This document shows, in pieces, positions 1-7,129 of a stretch of DNA of 15,421 nt. Each line of letters opens with the position of its first letter. Position 1 is the first letter of the stretch. Source of the DNA: Pseudomonadota bacterium. Lineage in GTDB: Bacteria; Verrucomicrobiota; Verrucomicrobiia; Chthoniobacterales; UBA6821. The position numbers and the translations under genes are program-made. The stretch is taken from contig RFPR01000043.1 in the NCBI GenBank assembly GCA_009928265.1, positions 1-15,421 of the forward strand. Reading direction: 5' to 3'. Below the pieces are notes generated by a model. That model had not been told where the DNA came from. It worked only from the letters and a program-made list of their open reading frames with translations, and did not search any database.

Positions 1-657
1 ACGGCAATGGTCTTTGTCTGGTCCTATCTGACCGACGGCGATCCTGCCTACACGCTCGTCCAAGTTGCGGTGAATGATCTCATCATGCTCGTGGCCTTTG
101 CTCCGATCGTCATGTTTCTCTGCGGGGTGTCAGGGGTGGTGGTGCCCTCGGCGGTGCTAATTACCTCCGTGCTGGTCTTCATTGTGATTCCCTTGGCTGC
201 TGGATGGCTCACCCGGACAGCTCTCCTCAAAACCCACGGATCCGAATGGTTTGAGAAATCCTTCCTCCCCAAGTTTCAGCCCGTGACCATGGCGGCACTT
301 CTGCTGACCCTAGTGCTTATTTTTGCCTTCCAGGCTCAGAACCTGACGCATCGCTGGCTGGCCGTGCTGCTTCTGGCCGTGCCGATCATCATCCAGGTCT
401 ACTTCAACTCCAGTCTGACCTACCTGCTGATGAAGTGGCTTAAGGTTCCCCATAATGTCGCGGCACCGGGGGCCCTGATTGGGGCGAGCAATTTCTTTGA
501 GCTCGCCGTGGCGGTGGCCATCACGCTCTTCGGCCCCTCCTCCGGAGCGGCCCTAGCAACCGTTGTTGGTGTCATAGTAGAAGTGCCCGTAATGCTTTCG
601 GTCTGCAGCGCCTGCAATGCCACCCGCGGATGGTTTCCAGAGGAACGTTCCACCTGA
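1..657 (+). CDS. Acr3-family arsenite efflux permease, C-terminal part (5' end outside window)
   Basis: The frame is open from the first base, so this is the 3' part of a longer gene. About 218 residues are visible. They form roughly six hydrophobic membrane segments joined by short loops. The segment NVAAPGALIGASNFFELAVA, followed by a Gly/Ala-rich helix and a Val-Glu-Val-Pro-Val-Met stretch, is typical of the last third of Acr3 (ArsB/BASS-type) arsenite exporters. These extrude arsenite across the inner membrane by proton-motive force. The protein ends in a short hydrophilic tail. The catalytic Cys known from the fourth membrane helix of Acr3 lies outside the window, so activity cannot be judged. 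It converges on the ptsH operon. Family call is firm; arsenite specificity is inferred from the family. Confidence 0.85.
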   Translation, partial: TAMVFVWSYLTDGDPAYTLVQVAVNDLIMLVAFAPIVMFLCGVSGVVVPSAVLITSVLVFIVIPLAAGWLTRTALLKTHGSEWFEKSFLPKFQPVTMAALLLTLVLIFAFQAQNLTHRWLAVLLLAVPIIIQVYFNSSLTYLLMKWLKVPHNVAAPGALIGASNFFELAVAVAITLFGPSSGAALATVVGVIVEVPVMLSVCSACNATRGWFPEERST

Positions 658-660
658 AGC

Positions 661-684
661 ACAAACAAAGCGGCTTCCAGCCGC
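661..684 (-). terminator. Intrinsic terminator of the kdsA-to-ptsH operon
   Basis: Read on the minus strand, 13 bases after the ptsH stop codon, a perfect 6-bp GC stem (GCGGCT/AGCCGC at 670-684, 3-base loop) is followed by TTTGTTTGTTTGT. The U-rich tract lies only on the minus side, so it terminates the leftward operon, not the acr3-like gene. Confidence 0.65.
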
Positions 685-697
685 CGGGATGCAGATT

Positions 698-988
698 TTA
701 TTCCTCGCCGAAGCGCGTCCTGATCAGGGCATCGAGTTCGGCGATCACCGAGTCGGCGTCCTCGCCCTCGGCCGTGACCTTGAGTACAGAGCCCTTGCCG
801 GCGGCAAGCATCATGAGACCCATGATGCTCTTGCCGTTGACGCGCTCCTCGTCCTTCTCGACCCAGACCTCGGCTCGGAAACGGCTGGCCGTTTTCACGA
901 AAAGCGCGGCAGGGCGCGCATGCAGTCCGTTGCGGTTCTCGATCACGAGATCCTTCGAGGAATGCAATCCTTGGTTCGGGGTGGTCAT
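698..988 (-). CDS. ptsH: HPr phosphocarrier protein
   Basis: Small phosphocarrier of the phosphotransferase system, 96 aa (family about 85-90). The active-site motif NGLHARPAA places the phosphorylated histidine at His23. The regulatory serine lies in NGKSIMGLMML at Ser54, the site modified by HPr kinase. The N-terminus is about eight residues longer than in classical HPr. The gene starts 9 bases after the hprK stop and is the last gene of the operon, before the hairpin terminator. No enzyme I or EII sugar permease is present in the window. With HprK beside it, this HPr is more likely regulatory than part of a complete sugar-uptake PTS; that role is inference. Confidence 0.95.
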   Translation of the reverse strand: MTTPNQGLHSSKDLVIENRNGLHARPAALFVKTASRFRAEVWVEKDEERVNGKSIMGLMMLAAGKGSVLKVTAEGEDADSVIAELDALIRTRFGEE

Positions 989-997
989 CGGAATGGT

Positions 998-1972
998 TTA
1001 GGAAGAGGGTTTGATCGCCCGGAGCAGGCGTTCATTGAATTCGCGGGCCGTGTCATGACCCATCGCCTTGAGCTTCTGGTCGAGAGCGGCCACCTCGACG
1101 AGGCGGGCCAGATCGCGGCCTGGACGGACTGGGATGGTGATGTGCGGCATCGGGATTCCTAGGATCGCATAGCTCTCCCGGTCGAGGCCGAGCCTATCGA
1201 TGTCGGGCATTTCGTGCCAATCCTTTAACGTCACGACCAGATCAAGCTGCTTCTCGGGGCGTACCGATCCGGCGCCGAAGACAGCGGCCACATTGATTAT
1301 GCCAATGCCGCGGACCTCCATGTGGAATCGGGTTAGTTCCTTGCTGGTGCCGATGAGTTCCCTTCCCTCCATCACACGGAAACGGGTGATGTCGTCGCTG
1401 ACCAGGCTGTATCCGCGCTCGATCAGGCCCAAGACACACTCGCTTTTTCCGATACCACTCGCTCCCTTGACGAGCACTCCGATCCCCATGATGTCGACCA
1501 TGCTTCCATGCTCCGAGGCAATCGGGGCGAAGTCATCCTCGAGCGCGATGGTCGCGGCGTTGATGAACTTCATGGTGACCAGAGGGGTACGGAAAACAGG
1601 CGTCCCGACCCTGGCGGCCAGATCGAGGAGTCCGGGGGGCAGAGGCAGGGAGCGGGCCACCACAACGCACGGAATTTTTTGAGCGAAGAGGGATCGGATC
1701 CGCTCGGTACGCTCGGCGGCGGAAAGTCCCTTGAGATAACTCAATTCCGCATGCCCGATGACCTGGATTCGCTTGGATGCGAAATAGCGAAAGAACCCTG
1801 CGATCGCGAGACCGGGACGGTTGATGGTCGGCTCGGCGATGCATCGGTCCATTCCCTCCGAATCCCCCATCAACTCCATGCCGAGGGCCTGACCGTGATC
1901 GGCGAAGAATCGCCCGACCGTCAGGGAATTTTTCCTAGCAGGGGTCGCTTTCTGAGTGGTCTTCTGGGCCAT
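998..1972 (-). CDS. hprK: HPr kinase/phosphorylase
   Basis: Bifunctional enzyme that phosphorylates and dephosphorylates the regulatory Ser of HPr, 324 aa. The N-terminal domain (about 15-145) precedes the kinase domain. His155 sits in HGSMVDIMG, the Walker A loop GASGIGKS is at 170-177, Asp193-Asp194 follow, and the HprK signature EVRGIGIINV is at 219-228. The ATG at 1972 was chosen because it lies 4 bases after the lptB stop and gives the usual family length; an upstream in-frame ATG at 2062 would lie inside lptB and adds an unrelated peptide. Position between lptB and ptsH resembles the rpoN-hpf-ptsN region downstream of lptB in Proteobacteria, but those genes are absent here. Confidence 0.95.
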   Translation of the reverse strand: MAQKTTQKATPARKNSLTVGRFFADHGQALGMELMGDSEGMDRCIAEPTINRPGLAIAGFFRYFASKRIQVIGHAELSYLKGLSAAERTERIRSLFAQKIPCVVVARSLPLPPGLLDLAARVGTPVFRTPLVTMKFINAATIALEDDFAPIASEHGSMVDIMGIGVLVKGASGIGKSECVLGLIERGYSLVSDDITRFRVMEGRELIGTSKELTRFHMEVRGIGIINVAAVFGAGSVRPEKQLDLVVTLKDWHEMPDIDRLGLDRESYAILGIPMPHITIPVRPGRDLARLVEVAALDQKLKAMGHDTAREFNERLLRAIKPSS

Positions 1973-1976
1973 CGGG

Positions 1977-2741
1977 TCACATGGCGAAGGACTCGCCCAG
2001 ATAAAGCTTGCGACTGATAGGGTCGTGCAACAGGAAGTCCTTGTCCCCCTGGCTCTCCACACGTCCCTCGTAGATCAGGTAGGCGCGGTCGGTAATAGCC
2101 AGCGTCTCGCGGACATTATGGTCGGTGATCAGGATGGCCAGACCCATGTTCCGCAGGTCGGAGACGATCTGCTGGACGTCGTAAACGGCGATCGGATCAA
2201 CGCCGCTGAAGGGCTCGTCGAGCATCAGGAGCTTCGGCTCGGTGACAAGCGATCGGGCAATGGTGAGACGGCGCTTCTCGCCGCCGGAGAGGGTCAGGGC
2301 CTCGTTATTGGCGATGTGGGCGATACCGAAACGCTCGAGCAACTCATCACAACGCGACTTCATCTGGGCGCGACTCATCGGCCGGGTCTCAAGGATCGCC
2401 ATGATGTTCTCTCGCACGGTGAGCTTGCGGAAGATCGACTCTTCCTGAGGCAGATATCCCATGCCCAGGCGCGCCCGCTTGTACATCGGCTCTTGGGTGA
2501 CATCGTTGCCACGGAATAGCGCCCGTCCTCCGTCGGGCCGGACCAACCCAACGATCATGTAGAAGGTGGTCGTCTTGCCGGCGCCGTTGGGACCGAGCAG
2601 ACCGACGATCTCCCCCGGCCGGACATGGATGTCGACCCCGTTCACCACGGAGCGGCCATTGTAGATCTTCACGAGCCCCTCGGTCTGGAGGATCGGCTCC
2701 TCGGCTGAAGTCGGGGCGCTGGAAGCAGTGGATTCGCTCAT
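1977..2741 (-). CDS. lptB: LPS export ABC transporter ATP-binding protein LptB
   Basis: Cytoplasmic ATPase that powers LPS extraction from the inner membrane with LptF/LptG, 254 aa. The Walker A loop GPNGAGKTT starts at residue 50, the Q-loop Gln is at 99 (YLPQEESIFRKL, typical of LptB), the ABC signature LSGGEKRR at 151-158, Walker B LLMLDEP at 171-177, and the switch His at 208 (TDHN). An N-terminal Ser/Ala/Thr-rich extension of about 15 residues precedes the fold. It starts 28 bases after lptA. LptF and LptG are not in the window. Confidence 0.96.
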   Translation of the reverse strand: MSESTASSAPTSAEEPILQTEGLVKIYNGRSVVNGVDIHVRPGEIVGLLGPNGAGKTTTFYMIVGLVRPDGGRALFRGNDVTQEPMYKRARLGMGYLPQEESIFRKLTVRENIMAILETRPMSRAQMKSRCDELLERFGIAHIANNEALTLSGGEKRRLTIARSLVTEPKLLMLDEPFSGVDPIAVYDVQQIVSDLRNMGLAILITDHNVRETLAITDRAYLIYEGRVESQGDKDFLLHDPISRKLYLGESFAM

Positions 2742-2769
2742 GAGATGCGGCGGAAGATTCCGGGAATGC

Positions 2770-3354
2770 TCAAGGGGTGACGGAGTGATCGCCTCCTTGG
2801 TCCACGATCATCGTACGCTGGCCGCCGATGGTTCGGGATTTGCCCTTGGCGTTGAGGATCATGACCGTGTTCTGCTGGGTGGCCACCTGATTGTTGATAC
2901 CCTGCTGGATCTGAGGCCACTCCTCCATGGTGACATCACCCGTGACTGCGTCGTAGGTGGCCTTGCCGCATTTACCGATCGATTTGACGAGATCCCCACG
3001 GTCGTTCCTCTTTTCCTGAACGATGATGACGTTACCCGTGGCGGTAACCTTCTCGAGCCCCTTACGATCGGCACGCATGACCACATGCAGTTTGTCGCAG
3101 GTGAGGTCGAACTGTGAGTCCTTAACTGAGACATGCCCCGTGAAGTCGGCGGTGTTGCTGGCATTCTCAAAGGTTGCCCCGTTGTCACTCTCAATCACGG
3201 TGCGGGCATTCTTGGGACGGTCGACGTTTCCTGCCATGGCCATGGGCCCGGATCCCTGAACAGGGCCAACTGGTTGGGCTAAGGGCCCGAAATCCTGCGC
3301 AAAGGACGACTCCAGAAGGAGCACAACCGCAAATATGGGAAGAAGGCGACTCAT
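2770..3354 (-). CDS. lptA: Periplasmic LPS-bridge protein, LptA/OstA-like
   Basis: 194 aa with a signal peptide (cleavage probably after SSFA, residue 19) and an OstA-type beta-jellyroll region from about residue 45 to 180. Characteristic pieces are ADFTGHVSVKD, followed by a repeat of the same strand pattern at KVTATGNVIIVQE, and DAVTGDVTMEEWPQI. LptA monomers form the periplasmic bridge that carries LPS from LptBFGC to LptDE. Assignment rests on this domain plus position between lptC and lptB. The start codon overlaps the lptC stop by 4 bases (ATGA), indicating translational coupling. The linker after the signal peptide is Gly/Pro/Met-rich and longer than in E. coli LptA. Confidence 0.85.
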   Translation of the reverse strand: MSRLLPIFAVVLLLESSFAQDFGPLAQPVGPVQGSGPMAMAGNVDRPKNARTVIESDNGATFENASNTADFTGHVSVKDSQFDLTCDKLHVVMRADRKGLEKVTATGNVIIVQEKRNDRGDLVKSIGKCGKATYDAVTGDVTMEEWPQIQQGINNQVATQQNTVMILNAKGKSRTIGGQRTMIVDQGGDHSVTP

Positions 3355-3806
3355 GAGGAAGGTTGTCCAATGGTGGAATCATTCCGGAAGGATGCTCGCA
3401 CCCGCCCCTTGAATTTGCCTGTTCGTGTTACGGTGTCAAACTCGGCTTTCTCTCCGTCCAAATCGAAATCGTCACGCGTAATGACGGTCTTGGAATCAGC
3501 CGTGAGCAGTTTGGTCTGCGTATCGAGCAGGGCGTGGGGAATCTCCACGAGGATCTCCTTCCCCTCCTTGTCGGTGAAACTGATCTTGAGATTGTCGAAC
3601 TCGACCTTGGAGTCATCGAGTTTGCGGGCCTTGCCGGCCAGCAGGGTCATCGAAATCTTCCCCGACTCATCGTACTGCGGGATCTTGATGCCGGTTACAG
3701 GCTCCCCGACGGGAATGGGGATGTCGATGGGGGCGGACTGGGGATCCGCAGCACGCAGGGTGACCCCCAGCAGAACCATGGCTATCAGCACAACGACAGG
3801 TCTCAT
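3351..3806 (-). CDS. lptC: LPS export protein LptC-like
   Basis: 151 aa: a hydrophobic N-terminus (residues 3-19, either a membrane anchor or a signal peptide ending near LRA-AD) and a periplasmic beta-rich domain with GKARKLDDSKVEFDNLKISF and a C-terminal strand GEKAEFDTVTRTGKFKGRV. LptC anchors the LptA bridge to the inner-membrane transporter. It is shorter than E. coli LptC (about 190 aa). The ATG at 3806 was chosen because it begins one base after the kdsA stop and is directly followed by the hydrophobic segment; the longer frame to 4043 runs inside kdsA. Sequence similarity in this family is weak, so the call leans on operon position between kdsA and lptA. Confidence 0.78.
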   Translation of the reverse strand: MRPVVVLIAMVLLGVTLRAADPQSAPIDIPIPVGEPVTGIKIPQYDESGKISMTLLAGKARKLDDSKVEFDNLKISFTDKEGKEILVEIPHALLDTQTKLLTADSKTVITRDDFDLDGEKAEFDTVTRTGKFKGRVRASFRNDSTIGQPSS

Positions 3807-3807
3807 T

Positions 3808-4662
3808 TCAGGCAAGGGCGCGGCGGATCGCCAGAAGCGATCGGAGCAGTCCAGGAAGCTCTTTGTGGGGGATCTGATTGGGGCCGTCGGAAGGTGCCTT
3901 GGCTGGATTCTCGTGGGTCTCGAGGAAAATACCGTCGACGCCCGCCGCCATCGCGGCACGCGCGAGGACGGGAGCCAGATGGCCGTCACCCGTCGTGTGA
4001 CCGCCACCCCCACCGGGACGCTGGACTGAGTGCGTGGCGTCAAAAATCACAGGGAATCCCTGCTCACGCATCCAGTAGAGGGATCGCATGTCGGCCACGA
4101 GGTTGTTATAGCCGAAGGTGGTGCCGCGTTCAGTGAAGCAGAAGCGGGGACATCCCGCCGCACGGAGCTTTCCGGCAATCGGTGCAATATCCCACGGGGC
4201 AAGGAACTGCCCTTTCTTCACATTGACCGCACGACCTGCCGAAGCAGCCGCACGGGCGGCTCCCTCGATGAGATCGGTCTGGCGGCAGAGGAAGGCGGGG
4301 ATCTGGAGGAGATCGATGAAATCGACGGCGATCTCGGCCTCCTCCGGTGTATGGATATCGGTTGTTACCGGGGCACCGACGGCATCGCCTGCTTCAGCCA
4401 GCATCCGGCACCCATCAAGCACTCCGACACCCCGGTACGAGGTGCCTGATGTCCTGTTGGCCTTGTCATAGGAAGCCTTAAGAAGGAATCGTACACCGAG
4501 GTCGTCACAGATTGCCTTGATAACCTTGGCCGACTTGAGGAGATGTTTTTCCCCCTCGATCACACAGGGGCCGAGAATGAAAAGCGGCTCTTTACCCCCG
4601 AGGGTCAGGTTTCCGATGCGGAAACCACCTGCTTTGGGGGTACTGGTTTTCTTTGCGGGCAT
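3808..4662 (-). CDS. kdsA: 3-deoxy-8-phosphooctulonate synthase (KDO-8-P synthase), metal-dependent type
   Basis: Condenses phosphoenolpyruvate with arabinose 5-phosphate to KDO-8-phosphate, the precursor of the inner-core sugar of LPS; 284 aa, cytoplasmic TIM barrel. Visible motifs are GPCVIEGE (31-38), KASYDKANRTSGTSYRG, ERGTTFGYNNLV and FDATHSVQRPGGGGG. Cys33 in GPC occupies the position where metal-dependent KDO-8-P synthases (Aquifex type) carry a metal-binding Cys and the metal-free E. coli enzyme carries Asn, so a metalloenzyme is predicted. First visible gene of the lpt-hprK-ptsH operon; an AAAGGA lies 2 bases before the ATG on the minus strand, too close for an ideal ribosome site. 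Confidence 0.96.
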   Translation of the reverse strand: MPAKKTSTPKAGGFRIGNLTLGGKEPLFILGPCVIEGEKHLLKSAKVIKAICDDLGVRFLLKASYDKANRTSGTSYRGVGVLDGCRMLAEAGDAVGAPVTTDIHTPEEAEIAVDFIDLLQIPAFLCRQTDLIEGAARAAASAGRAVNVKKGQFLAPWDIAPIAGKLRAAGCPRFCFTERGTTFGYNNLVADMRSLYWMREQGFPVIFDATHSVQRPGGGGGHTTGDGHLAPVLARAAMAAGVDGIFLETHENPAKAPSDGPNQIPHKELPGLLRSLLAIRRALA

Positions 4663-4738
4663 GGTCCTTTATTCTAGCCCCTCCCGAGGGAAAGGGTCAC
4701 GAGGATTGTTGTCTCTAGAGAGGCACCCGGCCCCGTGT

Positions 4739-4993
4739 TCAGGAGGGTTGCTGGCCCGCCAAAACCTCCGAGACGACCCGCGCAAAGTCGGCGAATCCCG
4801 AGTCGGGCACGATCACGGTGTTGCGGCGGCCTTGATTCTCCTCGGTGATGCGCAGGAAACGGCCGCGGTCATTCTCTCGGACTTCAAGGCGTAAGAACTT
4901 CCTCTCCACCTGAAGCTCGCGGGACTCCAACACATTGTCTCGGGAATACTGGCGGTAGGCTTGGGAATAGGAGGAGTCGTTCTCTTCGTACAT
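4739..4993 (-). CDS. DUF3276 / PUR-alpha-like nucleic-acid-binding protein
   Basis: Small 84-aa protein with a single PUR-type repeat: VERKFLRLEVRENDRGRFLRI followed about ten residues later by RNTVIVPDSGFADFARVV. This pattern, Phe/Lys-rich strand, an RGRFLRI strand and a final amphipathic helix, is that of bacterial PUR-alpha homologs (DUF3276), which bind single-stranded DNA or RNA as dimers. The first 20 residues are polar and Tyr/Ser-rich. It lies 34 bases downstream of the endonuclease IV gene on the same strand and 76 bases upstream of kdsA, so it may share a transcript with either. The actual target nucleic acid is unknown. Confidence 0.8.
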   Translation of the reverse strand: MYEENDSSYSQAYRQYSRDNVLESRELQVERKFLRLEVRENDRGRFLRITEENQGRRNTVIVPDSGFADFARVVSEVLAGQQPS

Positions 4994-5027
4994 GCGGATG
5001 CGGTTTTAGGGTGTCGTTGAACCAAAA

Positions 5028-5921
5028 TCAAACCTGTTTGCGCCCCACAAAGCCACGCAGCAGGGCCATCGCTTCGATATCCTCCGCAAGATCCTTTCCC
5101 TTAGGCGTCTCGAGCAGTTTCGGAATCCGCTCCAACTCCGGCGCATTCACGATCCAACGGAAAGTTTCCAAGCCAATTAGTCCTTTACCCAGGTTATCGT
5201 GGCGATCGACGCGTGATGCGAGAGCAACCTTGGAATCGTTAATATGAAGGACGCTCAGGCGACGAAGCCCGATCACACGGTCGAATTCCGCAAAGACCTG
5301 CTCGGCACCCTTCGGAGCCGAGAGATCATACCCCGCCGCGAAGGCATGAGCTGTGTCGAAGCAGACCTCCAGTCGCTTCTCATCCTTCACCCCGGAGAGG
5401 ATCGCCGCGATCTCCTCGAAGCGCGCTCCGAGGCAGGCTCCCTGACCGGCCGTGATCTCGAGGGCGATACGGACCTTGAGGCCGGAATGTTCGGCATGAA
5501 GCCGGTCCAGATTCCGCACGACGCAGGCGATCCCATGATCCTCACCCTTACCCAGATGGGAACCCGGATGCAGGACCAGCGAGCGGATTCCGAGTTGCTC
5601 GCACCGTAGCATCTCATCAGAAAGCGAGTTGAGCGACTTCTCATGGTTCTCAGTCCCCTCCACACCCAGGTTGATCAGGTAGCCTGCGTGGGCCACGATC
5701 GCACCGAGTTTCGCGCGCAGCGGGTGGCCGGTGAAGGCCGACACCTCCTCATCCGAAAGCGGCTTGGCGAACCACTGCATGTTGTTCTTCACGAAGATCT
5801 GCATCGCCGTGCAGCCGATGCCGACACCACGGTCGATGGCGGCGGCCGCCCCGCCCACTGTCGGCACGTGGGAACCGAGGAGCGGGTAGAGATCCTTCGG
5901 GATGGTTTTGGTGGCAGCCAT
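5028..5921 (-). CDS. nfo: Endonuclease IV (AP endonuclease, trinuclear zinc)
   Basis: 297 aa, close to the family length of 280-300. It cleaves DNA 5' of abasic sites in base-excision repair. All nine metal ligands known for E. coli Nfo have visible counterparts: His78 (AHAGYLIN), His118 (LHPGSH), Glu155 (ALEITAGQG), Asp189 and His192 (CFDTAHAFAAGYD), His226 (LHINDSK), Asp239 and His241 (DRHDNLGKG) and Glu271 (LLETP). The helix DTCHAFAAG usually has Cys where this protein has Ala191. The gene follows two tandem terminators (5944-6009), so it should have its own promoter, which I could not pick out in the roughly 20 bases between the terminator and the ATG. Confidence 0.96.
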   Translation of the reverse strand: MAATKTIPKDLYPLLGSHVPTVGGAAAAIDRGVGIGCTAMQIFVKNNMQWFAKPLSDEEVSAFTGHPLRAKLGAIVAHAGYLINLGVEGTENHEKSLNSLSDEMLRCEQLGIRSLVLHPGSHLGKGEDHGIACVVRNLDRLHAEHSGLKVRIALEITAGQGACLGARFEEIAAILSGVKDEKRLEVCFDTAHAFAAGYDLSAPKGAEQVFAEFDRVIGLRRLSVLHINDSKVALASRVDRHDNLGKGLIGLETFRWIVNAPELERIPKLLETPKGKDLAEDIEAMALLRGFVGRKQV

Positions 5922-5943
5922 GGAGGAATCGTGATGTCGCTTT

Positions 5944-5971
5944 GAACGAACAAAGCTCCCGGAAAGGGAGC
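5944..5971 (-). terminator. Intrinsic terminator, second of a tandem pair
   Basis: On the minus strand GCTCCC-TTTCC-GGGAGC (5955-5971) is followed by TTTGTTCGTTC. It lies about 50 bases downstream of the small basic protein gene and just upstream of nfo. Confidence 0.6.
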
Positions 5972-5982
5972 CTTGTCGTGGG

Positions 5983-6009
5983 AAAAAACTGTCGTGGGGC
6001 CCGTGGCCC
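5983..6009 (-). terminator. Intrinsic terminator after the small basic protein gene
   Basis: On the minus strand a GGGCC-ACG-GGCCC stem (5997-6009) is followed, 8 bases on, by a run of six T (5983-5988). It starts 11 bases after the stop codon of the 34-residue gene. The spacing from stem to T run is longer than ideal, but a further terminator follows. Confidence 0.5.
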
Positions 6010-6020
6010 GGAAAGGCCGT

Positions 6021-6125
6021 TTAGGACTTGTAACGCAGGCGCTTCTTGTGCCGGTTCAGCTTCATGCGCTTGCGGCGCTTGTGCTTGGCAATCTTGGCTT
6101 TGCGTTTCTTCTTGATGGATCCCAT
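6021..6125 (-). CDS. 34-residue very basic ribosomal-type protein (AURKAIP1/COX24-domain, bS22-like)
   Basis: Reading the minus strand from an ATG at 6125 to a TAA at 6021 gives 34 residues, beginning MGSIKKKRKAKIAKHKRRKR and ending HKKRLRYKS. Over half are Lys, Arg or His and there is no acidic residue. The pattern of a GS-Ile-Lys-Lys-Lys start and a Lys-Arg-Met-Lys-Leu-Asn-Arg-His-Lys core matches tiny proteins annotated as AURKAIP1/COX24-domain, related to mitochondrial small-subunit proteins and to the actinobacterial bS22 that sits in the ribosome. It probably binds rRNA. It lies 35 bases after hisG and is followed by two terminators, which supports a real, well-expressed gene. It falls below many gene-finder length limits. 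Confidence 0.8.
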   Translation of the reverse strand: MGSIKKKRKAKIAKHKRRKRMKLNRHKKRLRYKS

Positions 6126-6160
6126 CGGGCTTTTTTGTGTGGTTCTGTCGAAGCGGTCCG

Positions 6161-7039
6161 TTAGTAGACGACTTTGTTCAGAGGATATTCGATGATGCCT
6201 TCGGCACCGAGTGACTTCAGTTGCGGTATGATCTCCCGGACGATTTTCTCGTCGATGACCGTCTCCACAGCCACCCAGTCGTTTTGGGCCAGAGGCGAAA
6301 CTGTAGGATTACGCAGAGCGGGTAGCGCGTCGAGGAGATTCTGCAGTTTCGTGCGGGGGAGGTTCATCTTGAGCCCCACTTTGTCACGGGCCCTCAGGGC
6401 GCCCTCGAGTAGGAGAGTAAGGCGCTCCATTTTGGCACGCTTCCAGGGATCGGAGAGGGCGGCCTTGTTGGCAACGAAAACAGGGTAGGACTCGATGATG
6501 GTCTCGAGGATCCGGAGCTTGTTGGCACGCAGCGAGGAACCGGTCTCGGTGATGTCGACGATTGCATCGACGAGATCGGGAACCTTCACCTCCGTGGCAC
6601 CCCAGGAAAACTCGATCTCGGCCTTCACTCCGTGGTTCTCGAAGTAGCGCTTGGTCAGGCCCACGGCCTCGGTGGCGATGCGTTTGCCCTCGAGATCCTT
6701 GACCGACTTGTAGGGGGAGTTTTCGGGGACGGCAATGACCCATCGGGTAGGGTTGGAGGTCGCCTTGCTGTAGGGAAGCTGAGCTAGCACCTCGACCTGT
6801 GAGCCGTTCTCCTCGACCCAGTCACGGCCGGTAATGCCGCAATCCAGAAAGTCTCCCTCGACATAGCGGCTCATCTCCTGGGCACGGAGAAGGTTGATCC
6901 GGATCTCCGGGTCATCGATCACAGGTCGATAGGAACGACTGGCGCCAGAGATGGAGAATCCCGCCTTCTGGAAAAGGGAGATGGTCGCCTCCATGAGGCT
7001 GCCAGAGGGAAGTCCGAGTTTGAGAATGCCGTCCGCCAT
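6161..7039 (-). CDS. hisG: ATP phosphoribosyltransferase, long form
   Basis: First enzyme of histidine biosynthesis, joining ATP and PRPP to phosphoribosyl-ATP. 292 aa, matching the long HisG type with a C-terminal ACT-like domain (about 215-292) that mediates histidine feedback. Visible motifs are LKLGLPSGSLMEAT (6-19), a PVIDDPEI loop, FLDCGITGRDWVEE (64-77) and the PRPP-binding segment DAIVDITETGSSLRAN (158-173). The ATG at 7039 was chosen because the catalytic domain begins directly there; the upstream ATG at 7087 would add 16 residues with no counterpart. No strong ribosome-binding site precedes it. It stands alone: no other his gene is in the window. Confidence 0.95.
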   Translation of the reverse strand: MADGILKLGLPSGSLMEATISLFQKAGFSISGASRSYRPVIDDPEIRINLLRAQEMSRYVEGDFLDCGITGRDWVEENGSQVEVLAQLPYSKATSNPTRWVIAVPENSPYKSVKDLEGKRIATEAVGLTKRYFENHGVKAEIEFSWGATEVKVPDLVDAIVDITETGSSLRANKLRILETIIESYPVFVANKAALSDPWKRAKMERLTLLLEGALRARDKVGLKMNLPRTKLQNLLDALPALRNPTVSPLAQNDWVAVETVIDEKIVREIIPQLKSLGAEGIIEYPLNKVVY

Positions 7040-7129
7040 AAAATTTGTGGGGTTGGGACGATAGGCCTCCCCAAGCCACCCCCACAAGCTTAAAGGTGCA
7101 AGGGAAGCGTACTCCCTTAAGGGGCTTCT

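Noticed and set aside
617..2519. Long plus-strand frames opposite ptsH, hprK and lptB (617-1162, 1508-2017, 1956-2519)
   Set aside because: Antisense shadows of high-GC genes with clear family motifs on the minus strand; their translations show no recognisable domain.
7040..7087. Longer N-termini for hisG (7087), lptC (4043), hprK (2062), DUF2062 (7801) and pdxJ (15270)
   Set aside because: The extra residues have no counterpart in the families, and in four cases (lptC, hprK, DUF2062, and partly the tail of others) run inside the neighbouring gene; the internal ATGs give normal lengths and spacing.
7100..7118. AAGGGA/TCCCTT pairing between DUF2062 and hisG as a terminator
   Set aside because: No T run follows on the minus strand and the stem is only six pairs; too weak to call.
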